64,000 nucleotides of DNA, taken from the NCBI RefSeq assembly GCF_026914265.1, contig NC_069135.1, forward strand, positions 62,052,738 through 62,116,737, given 5' to 3'. The position numbers and the translations under genes are program-made. How positions within the stretch are numbered: position 1 is the first letter of the stretch; every line of letters starts with the position of its first letter. The notes under the pieces are model-generated. The model saw only the letters and a program-made list of their open reading frames with translations. It was not told where the DNA came from and made no database searches. This document shows positions 37,527 to 46,154 of the stretch, one piece after another. This DNA is from Mya arenaria (lineage: Eukaryota > Mollusca > Bivalvia > Myida > Myidae).

Positions 37527-37761
37527 AGTGATGCATGTATGATCTACACAGATGTATTTTTTTTAAATGATCAGAGGTTCTTGTATTTTTCTCTTTCAGG
37601 GGATCAAGCAATGTCAGCAGAAGCTGATAGAATTGATGTGCCTTCTAGAACTGGAAATTTCAGCCTCCAATCCAAGACCAGTTGTCGTGGCAACCAAACC
37701 AATAACATCCAATCACATTAATATGCTTTATAATAGAGTAGTGGCATCAATTAAAAAGTAA
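19218..37761 (+). CDS. RMI1: RecQ-mediated genome instability protein 1
   Basis: Thirteen coding exons in consistent phase: 19218-19322, 19809-19952, 22056-22166, 26533-26652, 27886-28019, 28627-28922, 29201-29244, 32955-33645, 34243-34340, 35507-35617, 36052-36093, 36634-36687, 37600-37761. They give 703 residues; I recall human RMI1 as about 625. The N-terminal helical domain is [21 protein letters not shown], ending with [12 protein letters not shown]. The first OB-fold (about 70-205) carries [24 protein letters not shown] and [20 protein letters not shown] long disordered middle follows (205-549) with an FGNQ repeat and an acidic patch. The second OB-fold (about 550-703) has PFTYLNKVL, the [20 protein letters not shown] strand pair and a C-terminal helix. 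RMI1 binds topoisomerase III alpha through OB1, and BLM and RMI2 through its C-terminal half, to dissolve double Holliday junctions. The introns are unusually rich in inserted elements. Confidence 0.94.
19736..19778 (+). pseudogene. Partial copy of RMI1 exon 2
   Basis: tatgcttgagacatccagtc followed by tgctggctga closely matches the exon 2 stretch gagctagagacatcctgtct-gccggctga at about 19879-19910. It lies in intron 1, some 70 bases before the exon acceptor, with no splice signals of its own. It is a short intragenic duplicate. Confidence 0.65.
20311..21338. mobile_element. 1-kb inverted-repeat transposon, TA target
   Basis: Terminal inverted repeats of about 31 bp: CAGTACACTCAACGAGTTAG at the left, and its complement ending CTAACTCGTTGAGTGTACTG at the right. 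Both are flanked by TA. The arms continue with ccactttcc/ggaaagtgg, and related GAGGAACGC/CCTCCGAG words recur inside. No open frame for a transposase, so it is non-autonomous. The TA target suggests mobilisation by a Tc1/mariner-like enzyme. It lies in RMI1 intron 2. Confidence 0.85.
21378..21535 (+). repeat. 160-bp dispersed element (family A), copy 2
   Basis: Best-preserved copy, with GAAATTAG at the left and CTAATTTC at the right. It sits only 40 bases after the 1-kb transposon. In RMI1 intron 2. Confidence 0.75.
22221..22370 (-). repeat. 160-bp dispersed element (family A), copy 3, inverted
   Basis: Reverse orientation of the family A element, starting gctaacaagcccacaagccc and ending aagtctaatttcga. 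It begins only 55 bases after RMI1 exon 3. Confidence 0.75.
23563..23864. mobile_element. 300-bp GC-rich inverted-repeat element
   Basis: Begins TGCATCAGTCAATTGTAACC and ends GGTTACAATTGACTGGTGCA, with further pairing of acggcccc and ggggccgt. A diverged relative is seen at 48750-49050. GC-rich (ccccgg-gccgcgg type) in an AT-rich setting. Confidence 0.85.
23872..24722. mobile_element. 850-bp inverted-repeat element flanked by TTA
   Basis: Left TGCTACGTTTACACTATGTT and right AACATAGTGTAAACGTAGCA are exact complements, extending on through cccggtgg-cacggcagcc. TTA flanks both sides (23869-23871 and 24723-24725), as expected for PIF/Harbinger-type insertion. No transposase frame. It sits 7 bases from the previous element, inside the same hAT-like host. 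Confidence 0.85.
25199..25677. mobile_element. TTAA element with GACTAGACACC ends (family D), copy 1
   Basis: Left TTAAAGGGACTAGACACCA, right TGGTGTCTAGTCCCTTTAA. About 480 bp, no coding potential. A second copy is at 58988-59406. In RMI1 intron 3. Confidence 0.85.
25711..26068. mobile_element. Fold-back TTAA element (family B), copy 2
   Basis: The left terminal TTAAAG is eroded (cataagcctgcactctcaca), while the right end is intact (gtgagagtgcagctttaa). The internal palindrome (taaaccgttactaacggatt) is kept. In RMI1 intron 3. Confidence 0.8.
26705..26804 (+). pseudogene. Broken tandem copy of RMI1 exon 4
   Basis: ATGCTGAAGCTCACAGATTG onward repeats exon 4 at a period of 145 bp, including the gaag|gtttgtg donor. 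The unit lacks the acceptor and first codons, and it carries a small insertion that introduces an in-frame TAG and a frameshift (catactagtcagtag in place of catacaagcgtc). The duplicated unit includes intron sequence after the donor. It is not a usable exon. Confidence 0.85.
27141..27307 (+). repeat. 160-bp dispersed element (family A), copy 4
   Basis: Most diverged copy: gacttttggatcaacaagcc at the left, gcaggcttttgctaaatttg at the right. In RMI1 intron 4. Confidence 0.65.
27605..27743 (+). pseudogene. Upstream copy A of RMI1 exon 5 (5' part)
   Basis: Has its own acceptor (ttgtatcag) and reads in the correct frame ([20 protein letters not shown] then IKFLGG), but after GTGGTC the sequence diverges into LVQAY and a TGA stop. 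No donor is present at the end of the copied part. Together with copy B it forms a 140-bp tandem array ahead of the true exon at 27886. If spliced in, it would truncate the first OB-fold. Confidence 0.85.
27744..27885 (+). pseudogene. Upstream copy B of RMI1 exon 5 (5' part)
   Basis: Preceded by gattatttcag. Reads [20 protein letters not shown] and [11 protein letters not shown], then diverges at the same position as copy A and ends in an in-frame TAA (27855-27857). The exon part is very close to the true exon, so the duplication is recent or homogenised. Its 3' end supplies the acceptor of the true exon. Confidence 0.85.
28762..28880 (+). repeat. RMI1: In-frame 21-bp repeat in RMI1 exon 6 (FGNQ)
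   Basis: Six units encode [FVR]-G-[NT]-Q-x-x-[NHG], e.g. [28 protein letters not shown]. Their codons are nearly identical (aattttggtaaccagtcaag), which points to recent slippage or unequal crossing-over. They lie in the disordered linker after the first OB-fold. Confidence 0.85.
29300..31225 (+). repeat. Tandem array, about 145-bp unit, at least 7 copies, interrupted
   Basis: Unit: tttaaacgacatctcctctg, then gatcagattttgatgaaact, gacagaaatgttccttgg, ggtccactgcacaacatggc, then cgccagagctaaaaatag. Copies start near 29395, 29540, 29685, 29830 and 29975, and resume at about 30837. The array is bordered by agctccactggccgaaggcc at the left and ggccagtggagcac at the right, inverted to each other. 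GTGC microsatellite near 29364. In RMI1 intron 7. Confidence 0.85.
30133..30836. mobile_element. Insertion splitting the 145-bp array
   Basis: The array unit breaks after cttctc and resumes with ccgatgatcag about 700 bases later. The inserted DNA begins gtccgcagtcttcacgaaaa and has ctagccagttggactagc and actagtccgaatg words that resemble the ends of the hAT-like element at 22506-25001. Exact ends and target duplication were not resolved. Confidence 0.5.
31790..32560. mobile_element. 770-bp inverted-repeat element
   Basis: The arms pair at gccatatgagccgcatcgtg plus cgattttgggccttcgg (about 31858-31895) and ccgaaggcccaaaatcgcgc plus aatgcagctcatatggtc (about 32435-32472). The outer parts show weaker pairing (ggtccttata/tatggacc). 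No protein-coding frame. In RMI1 intron 7. Confidence 0.65.
32615..32885. repeat. Minisatellite, 24-bp unit, about 11 copies
   Basis: Unit ataaatattcataaccacct plus tgat. Single related words occur upstream at 31376 and 31736. It ends about 70 bases before the RMI1 exon 8 acceptor, and gives a spurious minus-strand frame of MNIYIKVV repeats. Confidence 0.9.
33774..33900. repeat. Tandem repeat, 16-bp unit (tatcagctgtgaaaat-like)
   Basis: Eight or so copies of atcagctgtgaaaat with small length changes, in RMI1 intron 8. Confidence 0.8.
34780..35460. repeat. Degenerate tandem array, 75-bp unit, GTTAAC-rich
   Basis: The unit gctgagcttgtttaacttaa plus atatttgagcacattgttaa plus ctacttcacg starts at 35049, 35124 and 35199, with a further copy at about 35336. 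The left part (34780-34960) has looser ggccgatt/ttggtcaattg repeats. A related inverted stretch is at 58640-58880. In RMI1 intron 9. Confidence 0.75.
36495..36600 (+). repeat. Dispersed repeat (cgcccatgcatgactg family)
   Basis: tagatatccatgagagcttc, ccagattcgcccatgcatga and ggcccttgaaatg recur at about 56315-56402, and more loosely at 55350-55450. In RMI1 intron 11, next to exon 12. Confidence 0.55.
37248..37385. repeat. Tandem repeat, 20-bp unit (gttacagagtactcattcta)
   Basis: About seven copies of a 20-bp unit with AGTACTC palindromes. In RMI1 intron 12. Confidence 0.8.
37467..37526. repeat. (GAT)20 microsatellite
   Basis: Sixty bases of pure GAT repeat, 73 bases before the acceptor of the last RMI1 exon. 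The His-rich frame on the minus strand is an artefact of it. Likely length-polymorphic. Confidence 0.95.
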
Positions 37762-38226
37762 TCTACTAGTTTGTTTGGGTATATGACTATCAAAGATTAT
37801 ATTTTTGAAATATTGTGATAGTTGGTCGGTCATTGTCGGCTTCATAGTCTTGGGTCAATATTCAATAAGCATCTTAGTGAATATTTTCAACTTAGTGAGA
37901 ATTTTATAATTTTTGACATCATTTATTTTAAATACCCGCTACTTTTCATCGCATTTATTCATATGCATATATTGTTTAGACCATTTTCTTGCTTATTTTC
38001 ATATTTTTGGTATACAAACATAGTTCGTTTTCTAAAAATTCAAATTAGAAAAAAGGCAATTTCACTTAGTTGAATTTTTTTTACTAAGATGCTTATTGAA
38101 TACGACCCTTGCTATACCAATAACCTTGGCCATAGCTTAAAAATGTTTATTATGTTTTGATCAAACTTGGTATACATGTTGCTAGAGAAAATTGGTACAA
38201 GCAAGGCAAGGGCCATCACTCCGGCT

Positions 38227-38577
38227 TTAAAGCTGCCCTCTCACAGATTGAACGTTTTGACAACTTTTTTTTGTCTTGGAACGAGCCAATTTATGCGAAA
38301 ATGCATGGAAACCAGTGGTATAAGACTGCTGACAAAAAATAAAATCACAGATATTCATATACGCTATTCAAAAATAGATGATTTTTTGAGAAACAGTGAT
38401 GCTTTAAGCCATAAAACATTAATTTTTGAAAGGAAACATTAAAGTCTGCTATATGATCTTTTGTCATCAGTCTTATATCACTGGTTTGCAGATATTTACG
38501 AAAAAATTTGCTCATTCCAAGACAGAAAGTAAAAAAAAAGTTGACAAAATGGTAAATCTGTGTGAGTGCAGCTTTAA
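38227..38577. mobile_element. Fold-back TTAA element (family B), copy 3
   Basis: TTAAAGCTGCCCTCTCACAG at the left and GTGTGAGTGCAGCTTTAA at the right. The inner palindrome is partly decayed. It lies about 470 bases after the RMI1 stop. Confidence 0.85.
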
Positions 38578-38859
38578 TAATTGTTTATTTATGAACTTGT
38601 TGGTCTGAAAAAACATCACACGCAGGCACACACACGCATTTCTTTTCACTTAATGGTGCTCTTGTTAAGAATAGATACTGTTTTAAGTTTGCATCTAAAG
38701 TCAGCTTGTTTAACTGGGTTGTCATGGTAACTAAATCTAGGGAATTAGTTACCACAGTAACCTTATGTTTTCTCTGTTCATTACAATTTATTTTCAAAAT
38801 GAATTACTGTATTTTAATGTATAAAATATGTCATAACTTTTCAATACATGCCTTTATAA

Positions 38860-39268
38860 CTACAGTTTAAACTCGCTATGTCGAACTCTGTTATCTAGAT
38901 GTTCCGGCTATGTCGAACTATGTTATCTCGATGTTCCGGCTATGTCGAACCCTTGTTATCTCGATGTCCCGGTTATGTCCAGCTTTTTTCGAATATAATG
39001 GGTTTTGAAATCTATGCTGTTTTGAAGTTTTGTACTGTTCTTCCATGTTTCTTGTTTGTTTTTTTTGTTTTTATGTTCTATGTCTTTGGGGTTTGCCCAG
39101 TGCCATTAAACCAGGTTTATACTTTTTGTTACTGAGCTTGTTTCTGTAGTTTTTCGCATAAATATTAGTAAGACATGTGTTGTATTTCTGTTATATTGAA
39201 TATTGGCTATCTCGACTATTTCTCGAAGTCCTTATGACTTTGACATAGCAAGTTTTGACTGTAAATGA
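38860..39268. mobile_element. 400-bp inverted-repeat element (CTATGTCGAA type)
   Basis: Left tacagtttaaactcgctatg, right catagcaagttttgactgta, which are imperfect inverted repeats. Just inside the left end are three tandem copies of ttatctcgatgttccggctatgtcgaac. Confidence 0.7.
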
Positions 39269-39365
39269 CACAATTTCTCGATGAACTATTTTTGATTTTA
39301 TAAAGTCATATTTATTGTTATTTTTTTGGCTTTTGAAATAAATCAAGATTATTATGCTTGCTGGC

Positions 39366-40046
39366 TTAAAGATGCACTCTTACTCCCAAATAAGATTTAC
39401 CACAATTAATAATATTGTTTTAATATTCCAAAAAGGATGAATAAATGTCGAAAACAATGTTTATTATGAAGGATACCGAGTGTAATTTGAAAGAAATGAT
39501 CATATTACACGGTATTTCTACTTTATTAAACTATAGTAGACCACAGTAAATCTTTTAGCATTCACCGATCATTTAATATTTTTGCCCAATCTGCTATTAA
39601 ACACACGGTTACAATCTTGTTATCAGTAATTAATATTTTCCATGAGTGCATTATTTAGTAAGTAGTTAAAGGTTTATCAGTCAAAAATGATGTTTGTTAT
39701 ACATGTTTATATGTATTGATTTCATACATGCCATATCCCCCGGCGGGGGGAAAAATCCCCCGGAATTTCGATCCATCCCCCGGTCTCCCGGCGGGAGATA
39801 AAAATACCCCAGATTTTTTTTTTGATTTTTTTTTCTAAATTCATTTTTTTAGAGATTTTACATCAGGCAATAATGACAAAGTGAAACCACAGTATGTGAG
39901 TGAAACTGAATGTAAAGAAACAACTCCACAAGGGTGAAATTACTGTTCAAAAAAGGTTTGATAAATGCCAAAAAGAAACCTTAACAAAAAGTGATCAATT
40001 AATTTGAAGTAATGATCAAAGATTTTGAATAAGAATGTCACTTTAA
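39366..40046. mobile_element. TTAA element (family E), copy 1, split by an insertion
   Basis: Starts TTAAAGATGCACTCTTACTC and ends AAGAATGTCACTTTAA. Compared with the copy at 47082-47447, it is interrupted at 39722 by 298 bp flanked by GATTT on both sides. Apart from the insertion it is about 380 bp, with no coding potential. Confidence 0.85.
39723..40020. mobile_element. 298-bp insertion with 5-bp target duplication
   Basis: Bounded by GATTT at 39718-39722 and 40021-40025, where the uninterrupted copy at 47 kb has a single site. The left part is GC-rich (tcccccggcggggggaaaaa, cccccggtctcccggcggga), the rest AT-rich. It begins catacatgcc and ends gatcaaa, without obvious inverted ends. Confidence 0.75.
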
Positions 40047-40289
40047 GATTGTTTGAGAAATAGGTATCTGTTGAACAATGTTGCAATAGCATCAGAGCAT
40101 TTTGTTTTAACTATATGGCAAAATAATCATTTATTTCTTAAGAGAATGATTACGTGTATTTAAGTGTTCTACATATATGGTATTTTAACATTCAATAAAA
40201 CATGTCTGCCTTTTTATCAGCAAACATGCTTTATTTTTACTTGTATTTAGATCATGAGAGTTATAAAACCAGTTCCAATATCCAATGTA

Positions 40290-40880
40290 AATCTTCCTGT
40301 GTATTTGTTTATTGGCTCAGGGCCATTTACATCTCACACTTTTAGAGAAGATAATCTCGTAGTCTTAACAAAAAAGTATATACAAATATTCATAGCTTAT
40401 TTATTAATTAGTTTGAGCAATGGGAAATAAATAATAAACACATAGAGTAATGTGAGTTTTAAAGATGCACTCTTACTCCCAGATAAAATTTACCACAATT
40501 AATATTTTTGTTTTAATATTCCATAAAGGTTGAATAAATGTCAAAAACAATGGTTCTTATGAAGGATACCGAGTTTAATTTGAAAGAAATGAGCATAAAA
40601 CACGGTACTTCTACCTTATGAGACTATAGTAGACCACAGTAAATCTTTTAGCGTTCACCAATCATTTAATATTTTTGCGCTTTCTGCTATTAAACACACG
40701 GTTACAATCTTGTTATCAGTAATTAATATTTTCGATAAATGCATTATTTAGTAAGTAGTTGAAGAATAAGAGTGTCACTTTAATACTTATTGAACTGACA
40801 TACAATTCATATCAAATAATTTAACTTGAATCCACTTTTTAGTTCATTTCTATAATAAAACCTCCAGATCTTCACAGCAG
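40290..40880. repeat. Dispersed repeat (gtttattggctcag) split by a family E element
   Basis: tcctgtgtatttgtttattg plus gctcagggccattta at about 40297-40331, and tataataaaacctccagatc plus ttcacagcaggaaactg at about 40850-40887, are contiguous in the relative at 53370-53455. The sequence between them includes the TTAA element at 40459-40783. Confidence 0.7.
40459..40783. mobile_element. TTAA element (family E), copy 2
   Basis: TTAAAGATGCACTCTTACTC to AATAAGAGTGTCACTTTAA. It lacks about 60 bp near the right end that copies 1 and 3 share. Inserted within another repeat. Confidence 0.85.
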
Positions 40881-41011
40881 GAAACTGATCTAAGATATGA
40901 TAAACAGCAGACGACAATAAAGAGCAATACCCAGAAGTTGTGTACTATACACGGATTGGGGTTGAGGGTTGGGGGTCACTTATAGAAGGCTTAAAATAGG
41001 CCTTTAACAGA

Positions 41012-41150
41012 ATATAAAAATCTGCGATCTAATTTTTTATCAGCAGTGTTATATAACTGGTTTCCAGGCATGTTCGCAAAAATGGCTCGTTCCAAGACGA
41101 ACAATAAAAAAAGTTGTCAAAACGTTCAATCTGTGCGAGTGCAGCTTTAA
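41012..41150. mobile_element. Fold-back TTAA element (family B), right-hand fragment
   Basis: Only the right half survives, from aatataaaaatctgcgatct to gtgcgagtgcagctttaa. Confidence 0.75.
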
Positions 41151-41179
41151 ATTGAACCTTAGTTGTGTCAACTGGTTAA

Positions 41180-41760
41180 AAATTGACCGATCATTTGAGT
41201 ACCAACTGATCGAACGTTGATAGATATACTAACATTTAGACAATTTATTTTTAGCACATGTTTTAAACAAAACATTCAAAATGTACACATTTTGTAGTAA
41301 TAAAACATGATATTATTGCACAAACTGTTTAAAAATAGACTGTGTAATAATATCATGTTGTATTACAATTAAATGTACATGGCAATTATCATAAAATAAA
41401 CAGTTGGCTGCGTGTTAACCGTTCTAAAATTGACAATCAACTGGTCACAAAATGCCTGATGATCTACTCTCAACTAGTCGACAATTGACATTATTTCAGT
41501 ATCAATTGGTCGACAATGGTAATGTCTATCACTGCTAAGTTATCGATATTTGGTCGACTATCAATTGATGTGTCAGCTGGTCGAACGTTGCCCAATCATT
41601 TTAGTGGCATTTAGTCGGAACCGACCGATCAATTTATAGACGATCGGTCAAAAGATGACCGATTTAGGCGAAAATTGACAGATCTTTAAAGTTAGTGTTA
41701 ATTGGAAAAAGGTTGAACGATCATTTGTGTGTCAACAGGTCGAACACATATTCGTATTTC
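41180..41760. repeat. Degenerate repeat region rich in GGTCGAACGTTG and GACCGATC
   Basis: Many short related words (ggtcgaac, ctagtcgacaattgac, gaccgatcatttgagt) recur in both orientations. A local inverted repeat pairs catgatattattgcacaaac with tgtgtaataatatcatg around 41330. No terminal signals were resolved. Confidence 0.5.
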
Positions 41761-41815
41761 TAACACATTAGTATTTTTGACGGGTATAAAAGATTTAAGC
41801 ACTTTCTCTACTTTT

Positions 41816-42340
41816 ATTACCAAGTGGTAAAAATCCCCCCCCCCCAAAAAAAAAAAAAAAAAATAATAAAGGAGAAAAAAATAAGTAAGAAAAACTAAAT
41901 AAACATTCTCAATAAAAGTCGATTCACGTTACCAAACCTCGTTACACATGTAACCATTGATGACAGATTGACCAAAGATCGATATAAATTTATCAAAGAT
42001 ATGATTAGTTATGCTAAAACAGTTGCCCAAACATTATTTCCTGGGTTGTTACCAATTCTACTTATGTTACCAAGTGAACCGCCCCCCCCCCAAAAAAAAA
42101 AAAAATAAATAAAAAATAAAAAAAAATTGATAAACAAAAAATATTAAAAAATAATAAGTATTGAAATATTGTAATATTCTCCACAAAAAGTCGATTCACG
42201 TTACCAACCATCGTTACACATTGAACCATTTATTACACATTTATCAAAGATCTATATAAATTGATCAAAGGGATGATTGATTACGCTAAAACAATAACCC
42301 AAACATTATTTCCTGGGTTGGTACCAATTTACCCCACGTG
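41816..42340. repeat. Tandem duplication, about 250-bp unit, 2 copies
   Basis: Each unit starts with a poly-C/poly-A tract, followed by aaaagtcgattcacgttacc, cgttacaca, a gatc-rich stretch, then cccaaacattatttcctggg. Unit boundaries lie near 41816, 42067 and 42340. Confidence 0.85.
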
Positions 42341-42994
42341 CCAATTACAAAAATATGTTTCCATAGCAATGCACTTCTCATGCCGAAATCCACGTGCTTT
42401 CCTTGAGCATGAAGATTTTTCTCATTCAAGGCGTTCTCGCCGAAAGGTATAATACTTGTTATACAGAACTGCGGAATAGAATAAATAGTCGCTCTAAAAA
42501 AGGTGAGTCATAGACATTTTGTTAAGATATAATATTTGTAATACTCGTTTGTATTAAAATATTTTGTTTTTATGACGATTTTAGAGGAGACTACAGTTAT
42601 ATGACCTTTATTCTTATAAAAATGACGTAATTTTTATCATGAGTTAACATGGTGCCAAATATTTTTTCCCTATTTTTTTCGTTGTTTTCCTCGAAACAAT
42701 ATTTTTTTAAGGAACATGACGTAAAAGTTTGTTAGGATCCAGGAGTCACGTGGCATGAAATTTGATGAATAATTTGGCCCGAAGGAAGCTATGTTTCATC
42801 ACTTGTCTGAAACTTCGTGTTGTTAATGCGTACATTATATTGCTTGTTGATAAAGACCCTTCAGTTAGGAATGCTGATTCCTGCGATGTTTCTTGCGATG
42901 CTGTAGTAAAATATATCTTTGAGTTTAGTTCTGACATTTCTTACACATGGATGGTGGAGCTAAGCATGTATTTTTAGTTAGATGCATTACACAT

Positions 42995-43590
42995 GTCCAC
43001 AGACGACATCCATTTCTACATTACACTCAAAATGCCCGCAGACGACAAACTCTAAATACCCGCAGACGACATGCTCTAAATAGCCGCAGACGACAGAAAT
43101 AGCTGCAATTTACATACGTAATACTCTATCGCAGACAACATACATGACTACATTATACTCTAAATGTCCGCAGACGACATGTAAAGCTGTATTATACTCC
43201 CAATGTCCACAGACGACATGTTAAGCTGTATTATACTCCCAATGTCCACAGACGACATGTTAAGCTGTATTATACTCTAAATGTCCGCAGACGACTTGAA
43301 TAGCTGTATTATACTCTAAATGTGCGCAGACATCTTGAATAGCCGCATTATACTCCCAATGTCCACAGACGACATGTTAAGCTGTATTATACTCTAAATG
43401 TCCGCAGACGACTTGAATAGCTGTATTATACTCTAAATGTGCGCAGACGTCTTGAATAGCCGCATTATACTCCCAATGTCCACATACGACATGTAAAGCT
43501 GTATTATACTCTAAATGTCCGCAGAAGACATGTATACATTTTATTCTAAATATCAACAGACGACAAGCATATAGCTACATTATACTCAAC
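42995..43590. repeat. Minisatellite, 39-bp unit
   Basis: Unit aatgtccgcagacgacatgt plus taagctgtattatactct. The period is exactly 39 bp between 43202, 43241 and 43280. About 14 copies, the outer ones degenerate. Two higher-order variants (cccaatgtccac and taaatgtccgc, with tgaatagc) alternate. Confidence 0.92.
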
Positions 43591-43686
43591 ATGTCAATTA
43601 TGGCTATTTTTTAGTCTAAATGGTGCGTTTATATGCTATTTATCCTTATTTTTTACCATACTGACATGAAATGTTCACTAACACAA

Positions 43687-43850
43687 TAACCCCCCCCCCA
43701 AGCCCCCCCCCCCCCCTGAACCGCCCCCACCCCTCTCCCGGAACCGCAATTGAAGCATGCTCGGTGTATGTGTGTTTGTTTGACTATCAATATCTAGACT
43801 ACTAAAATATATCTCTTTGTAATCGTTCATGTTGGGGGGGGGGGGGGGTA
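43687..43850. repeat. Poly-C tracts and opposing poly-G tract
   Basis: Runs of C at about 43690-43716, and of G at about 43832-43848, about 120 bp apart. The C-rich side has quadruplex potential on the complementary strand, and the tracts could also pair with each other. Homopolymer lengths may be sequencing-sensitive. Confidence 0.7.
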
Positions 43851-44774
43851 TAATCAACAATTACTCCATGTGACTGTGATTCATTCACAAAAAAATGCTT
43901 ATTCCTACACGCGTTTAAGCAGCATGTGTTCAATGACAGATGCTATCGAACTCGTGTTACCTGGTTGCTCGTAATACCTAACAGCCACATGGCTTATCGG
44001 TATAGCTGTGTTTTTATTTAGCACACAATGAGAGCCTAAATACTTGTGCATACATTATTGAAATTGATGGTGAATGCGCTTTTATGTAGGAACGGCCCTG
44101 GCATTATTATTTCTGATTAGAATATGCGTCACGTATAATATGTTGTATGGAATAATAGACATTTCACTAACTGAGCGAGTTGGAACACGTGGTATACGCC
44201 GTATAAACATTTTTCATTGAATTTATGTGCGGTTCATGGTAAACTAGAGTTATATGCCGTCGGCGTCAGCGCCATTTCTTCATGCAAACTGTTTGATGTT
44301 AGTAAGGATTGTCTGACGAATCTTATTGAGTTTTACTCGAGGATCGGGAACAATGTATGTAATTGTGGCCTTAGCTTAATGCATTATAATATACATGAGT
44401 GCGTGTGGGGTAAATAGGGTGTTGGTATTTGGGGGAGGGGGTTGAAAAGGGCACCCCCTTAATTGACCAAGTGAATTTTTATATTAATATACTAGAAAAA
44501 TATGCATACATTGCACCAAAATGCACTGTTTGTTAGCTAAAGTGTCTTGGATGACTACCAAACACCCTGTCCATCTTCAAAATCTAGTTTGTACTTCCAC
44601 GACAGAGAACTGGGGAAGTGGACGCACGACCCAAAGTTTGCCCTCCCCCCTCCTCCGACCCTACCAACCAACGTTAAGTCCTGGATCCACCTGTTTTATG
44701 TTGTTATTCAAGATTTGCGAAAATGTATATATTGTATAAATATGGAATCAATTAAAAGATACCACCAGTTACAC

Positions 44775-45165
44775 AATCCTCGGCACCCCAGCGTATCATA
44801 ACCTATACGAAACCCTGGCCAAATCAGCTGTAAAATATCGTACTCATAAATGATTAATAAGGTACAATCCAGCCGCTTGATTGGTCGCATGAGACACACC
44901 TCATGGGGTGCGGAAACGGCCGAAAAGTTACAGATGTAATCTCGGTTCGAAAAAATCCAATGAGATCACGGCTTACAAATCGCTTTAGACAGGATATTGT
45001 TTTTATGCCGAAACTGTTCACAAAGGAGGTTCTTTGCTTTTGGTGATCGGCTATTTCATTGGTCGGAAAATGCTAATGCATATTCAATATTTACGAAGTT
45101 TCCCTAGCCAATTTGCTCAGGGTATCATATCGATTATGATATGCTGGGGTGTCGAGGATGCACTT
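44775..45165. mobile_element. 400-bp imperfect palindrome
   Basis: cctcggcaccccagcgtatcataac (44780-44804, mid-part) is matched in reverse by gattatgatatgctggggtgtcgagg (45133-45158, mid-part), with weaker matches (accctggccaaat/atttgctcagggt) further in. Probably an inverted-repeat element or an inverted duplication. Confidence 0.6.
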
Positions 45166-45319
45166 ACTCGCAACGGCTTTGAAGTTGTTACGGCATCATT
45201 CATTTCAATATGTTTGTTTATTGGAGTTTATCAAGGTCTGCCCGCGCCTATTGGCTGCATTATGGCTTGACCCCGCCGTGACGCCATCACGACTTAAATT
45301 GTGTTTAAATGCCATAAGT

Positions 45320-45657
45320 GACATGAGATAGAAGTTACAGCAATTCGCAGTCAAATCTAGACATTGGAAGACCTGAAGAAACAGAGTGAGATACAAGAGA
45401 TCCGGGTGCGATACCCTAGCTCTTTGCGAAGAGACCTCTTGGTTCTTTAACGTGCTCGGTGTAAAGCACCGATACACGGGATACAACTTTCCTGGGTTGA
45501 CCACTTTTCCAAGCACTACCCTTTAAATGCCGAGAGCCAGGCAAGGGAGCTACTTTTACCAGCTTTTAACGTCTTTCGGTATGACGCGGCCGGGGATCGA
45601 ACCCACGACCCCCCGCTCCGTAGGCGGACGCCTTAACCACAAGGCCACGGAGACGGT
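45320..45657 (-). repeat. tRNA-derived SINE
   Basis: Read on the minus strand, it starts with a good tRNA-like head (45656-45582: GTGGCCTTGTGGTTAAGG box A, GGGTTCGATCCCCGG box B). The body includes ccgagcacgttaaagaacca and agaggtctcttcgcaaagag, a central block of the kind conserved in invertebrate SINEs. The T stem of the head is intact (CGTGG...CCCCGG region), so this is the best preserved pol III unit in the window. The 3' end near 45320 is approximate. Confidence 0.8.
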
Positions 45658-45792
45658 TTTTCATTTCAATATGATCACGTCATGACTATAAGAACGTTTA
45701 TTTTAGGCCGTTTATGTCGTTATTGCTATGAGCATCTCAAGTGACATTATTTTTATTTTCCTTTCTTCCGGCGTCATAATTGTTACGTTTCA

Positions 45793-46085
45793 TGACGTCA
45801 TGATTGCGCTCTTAATTTTTAGCCAACACCCTCAAATACCATGACCATCGGACGTAATTCTAGTTAAAAATAAATAACGTGATGAGGTCAATTTCGGAGC
45901 TATTTTAATTAACGCAGATATGGCCATAATCTTACAGCCTAAGGCGTATTATCAAGTCTAAGTATATGACGTCGTGACGTCAGAGTTATCGTATTTTCGA
46001 TGCCGCTATACCTTACATATAACGTCTGCTATTTTAAAGTTTTTGTTGCAGTGACGTCAGATTTTACATATTTTCGATGACGTCA
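45793..46085. promoter_or_regulatory. Cluster of TGACGTCA (CRE/ATF) palindromes
   Basis: Perfect sites at 45793-45800, 45975-45982, 46052-46059 and 46078-46085, immediately ahead of the first coding exon of the CAAX-protein gene. This is a plausible proximal promoter bound by bZIP factors of the CREB/ATF type. Function is inference. Confidence 0.55.
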
Positions 46086-46154
46086 TATCCGTATATTTCA
46101 GGTCAAGTATGCAGCTATTCTAATCACCTCGCCTCCAGACCCGTCGGATACAGC

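Larger units (their letters stand above)
37762..46101. other. Repeat-rich spacer between RMI1 and the CAAX-protein gene
   Basis: No gene was supported in this 8.3-kb interval. It contains a family B element, a 400-bp inverted-repeat element, two family E elements (one with a nested insertion), a 250-bp tandem duplication, a 39-bp minisatellite, C/G tracts, a palindromic stretch near 45 kb, and a SINE. RMI1 polyadenylation is uncertain; the nearest clear AATAAA is near 39337. Non-coding first exons of the next gene may lie in the last kilobases. Confidence 0.55.

Noticed and set aside
37426..37611. Poly-histidine frame on the minus strand
   Set aside because: Translation of the GAT microsatellite.
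42360..42449. Possible first coding exon for the downstream gene (M-H-F-S-C... ending RRSRRK before gtataa)
   Set aside because: Its end phase does not fit the exon at 46102-46284: joining gives an early stop, and no other partner was found.
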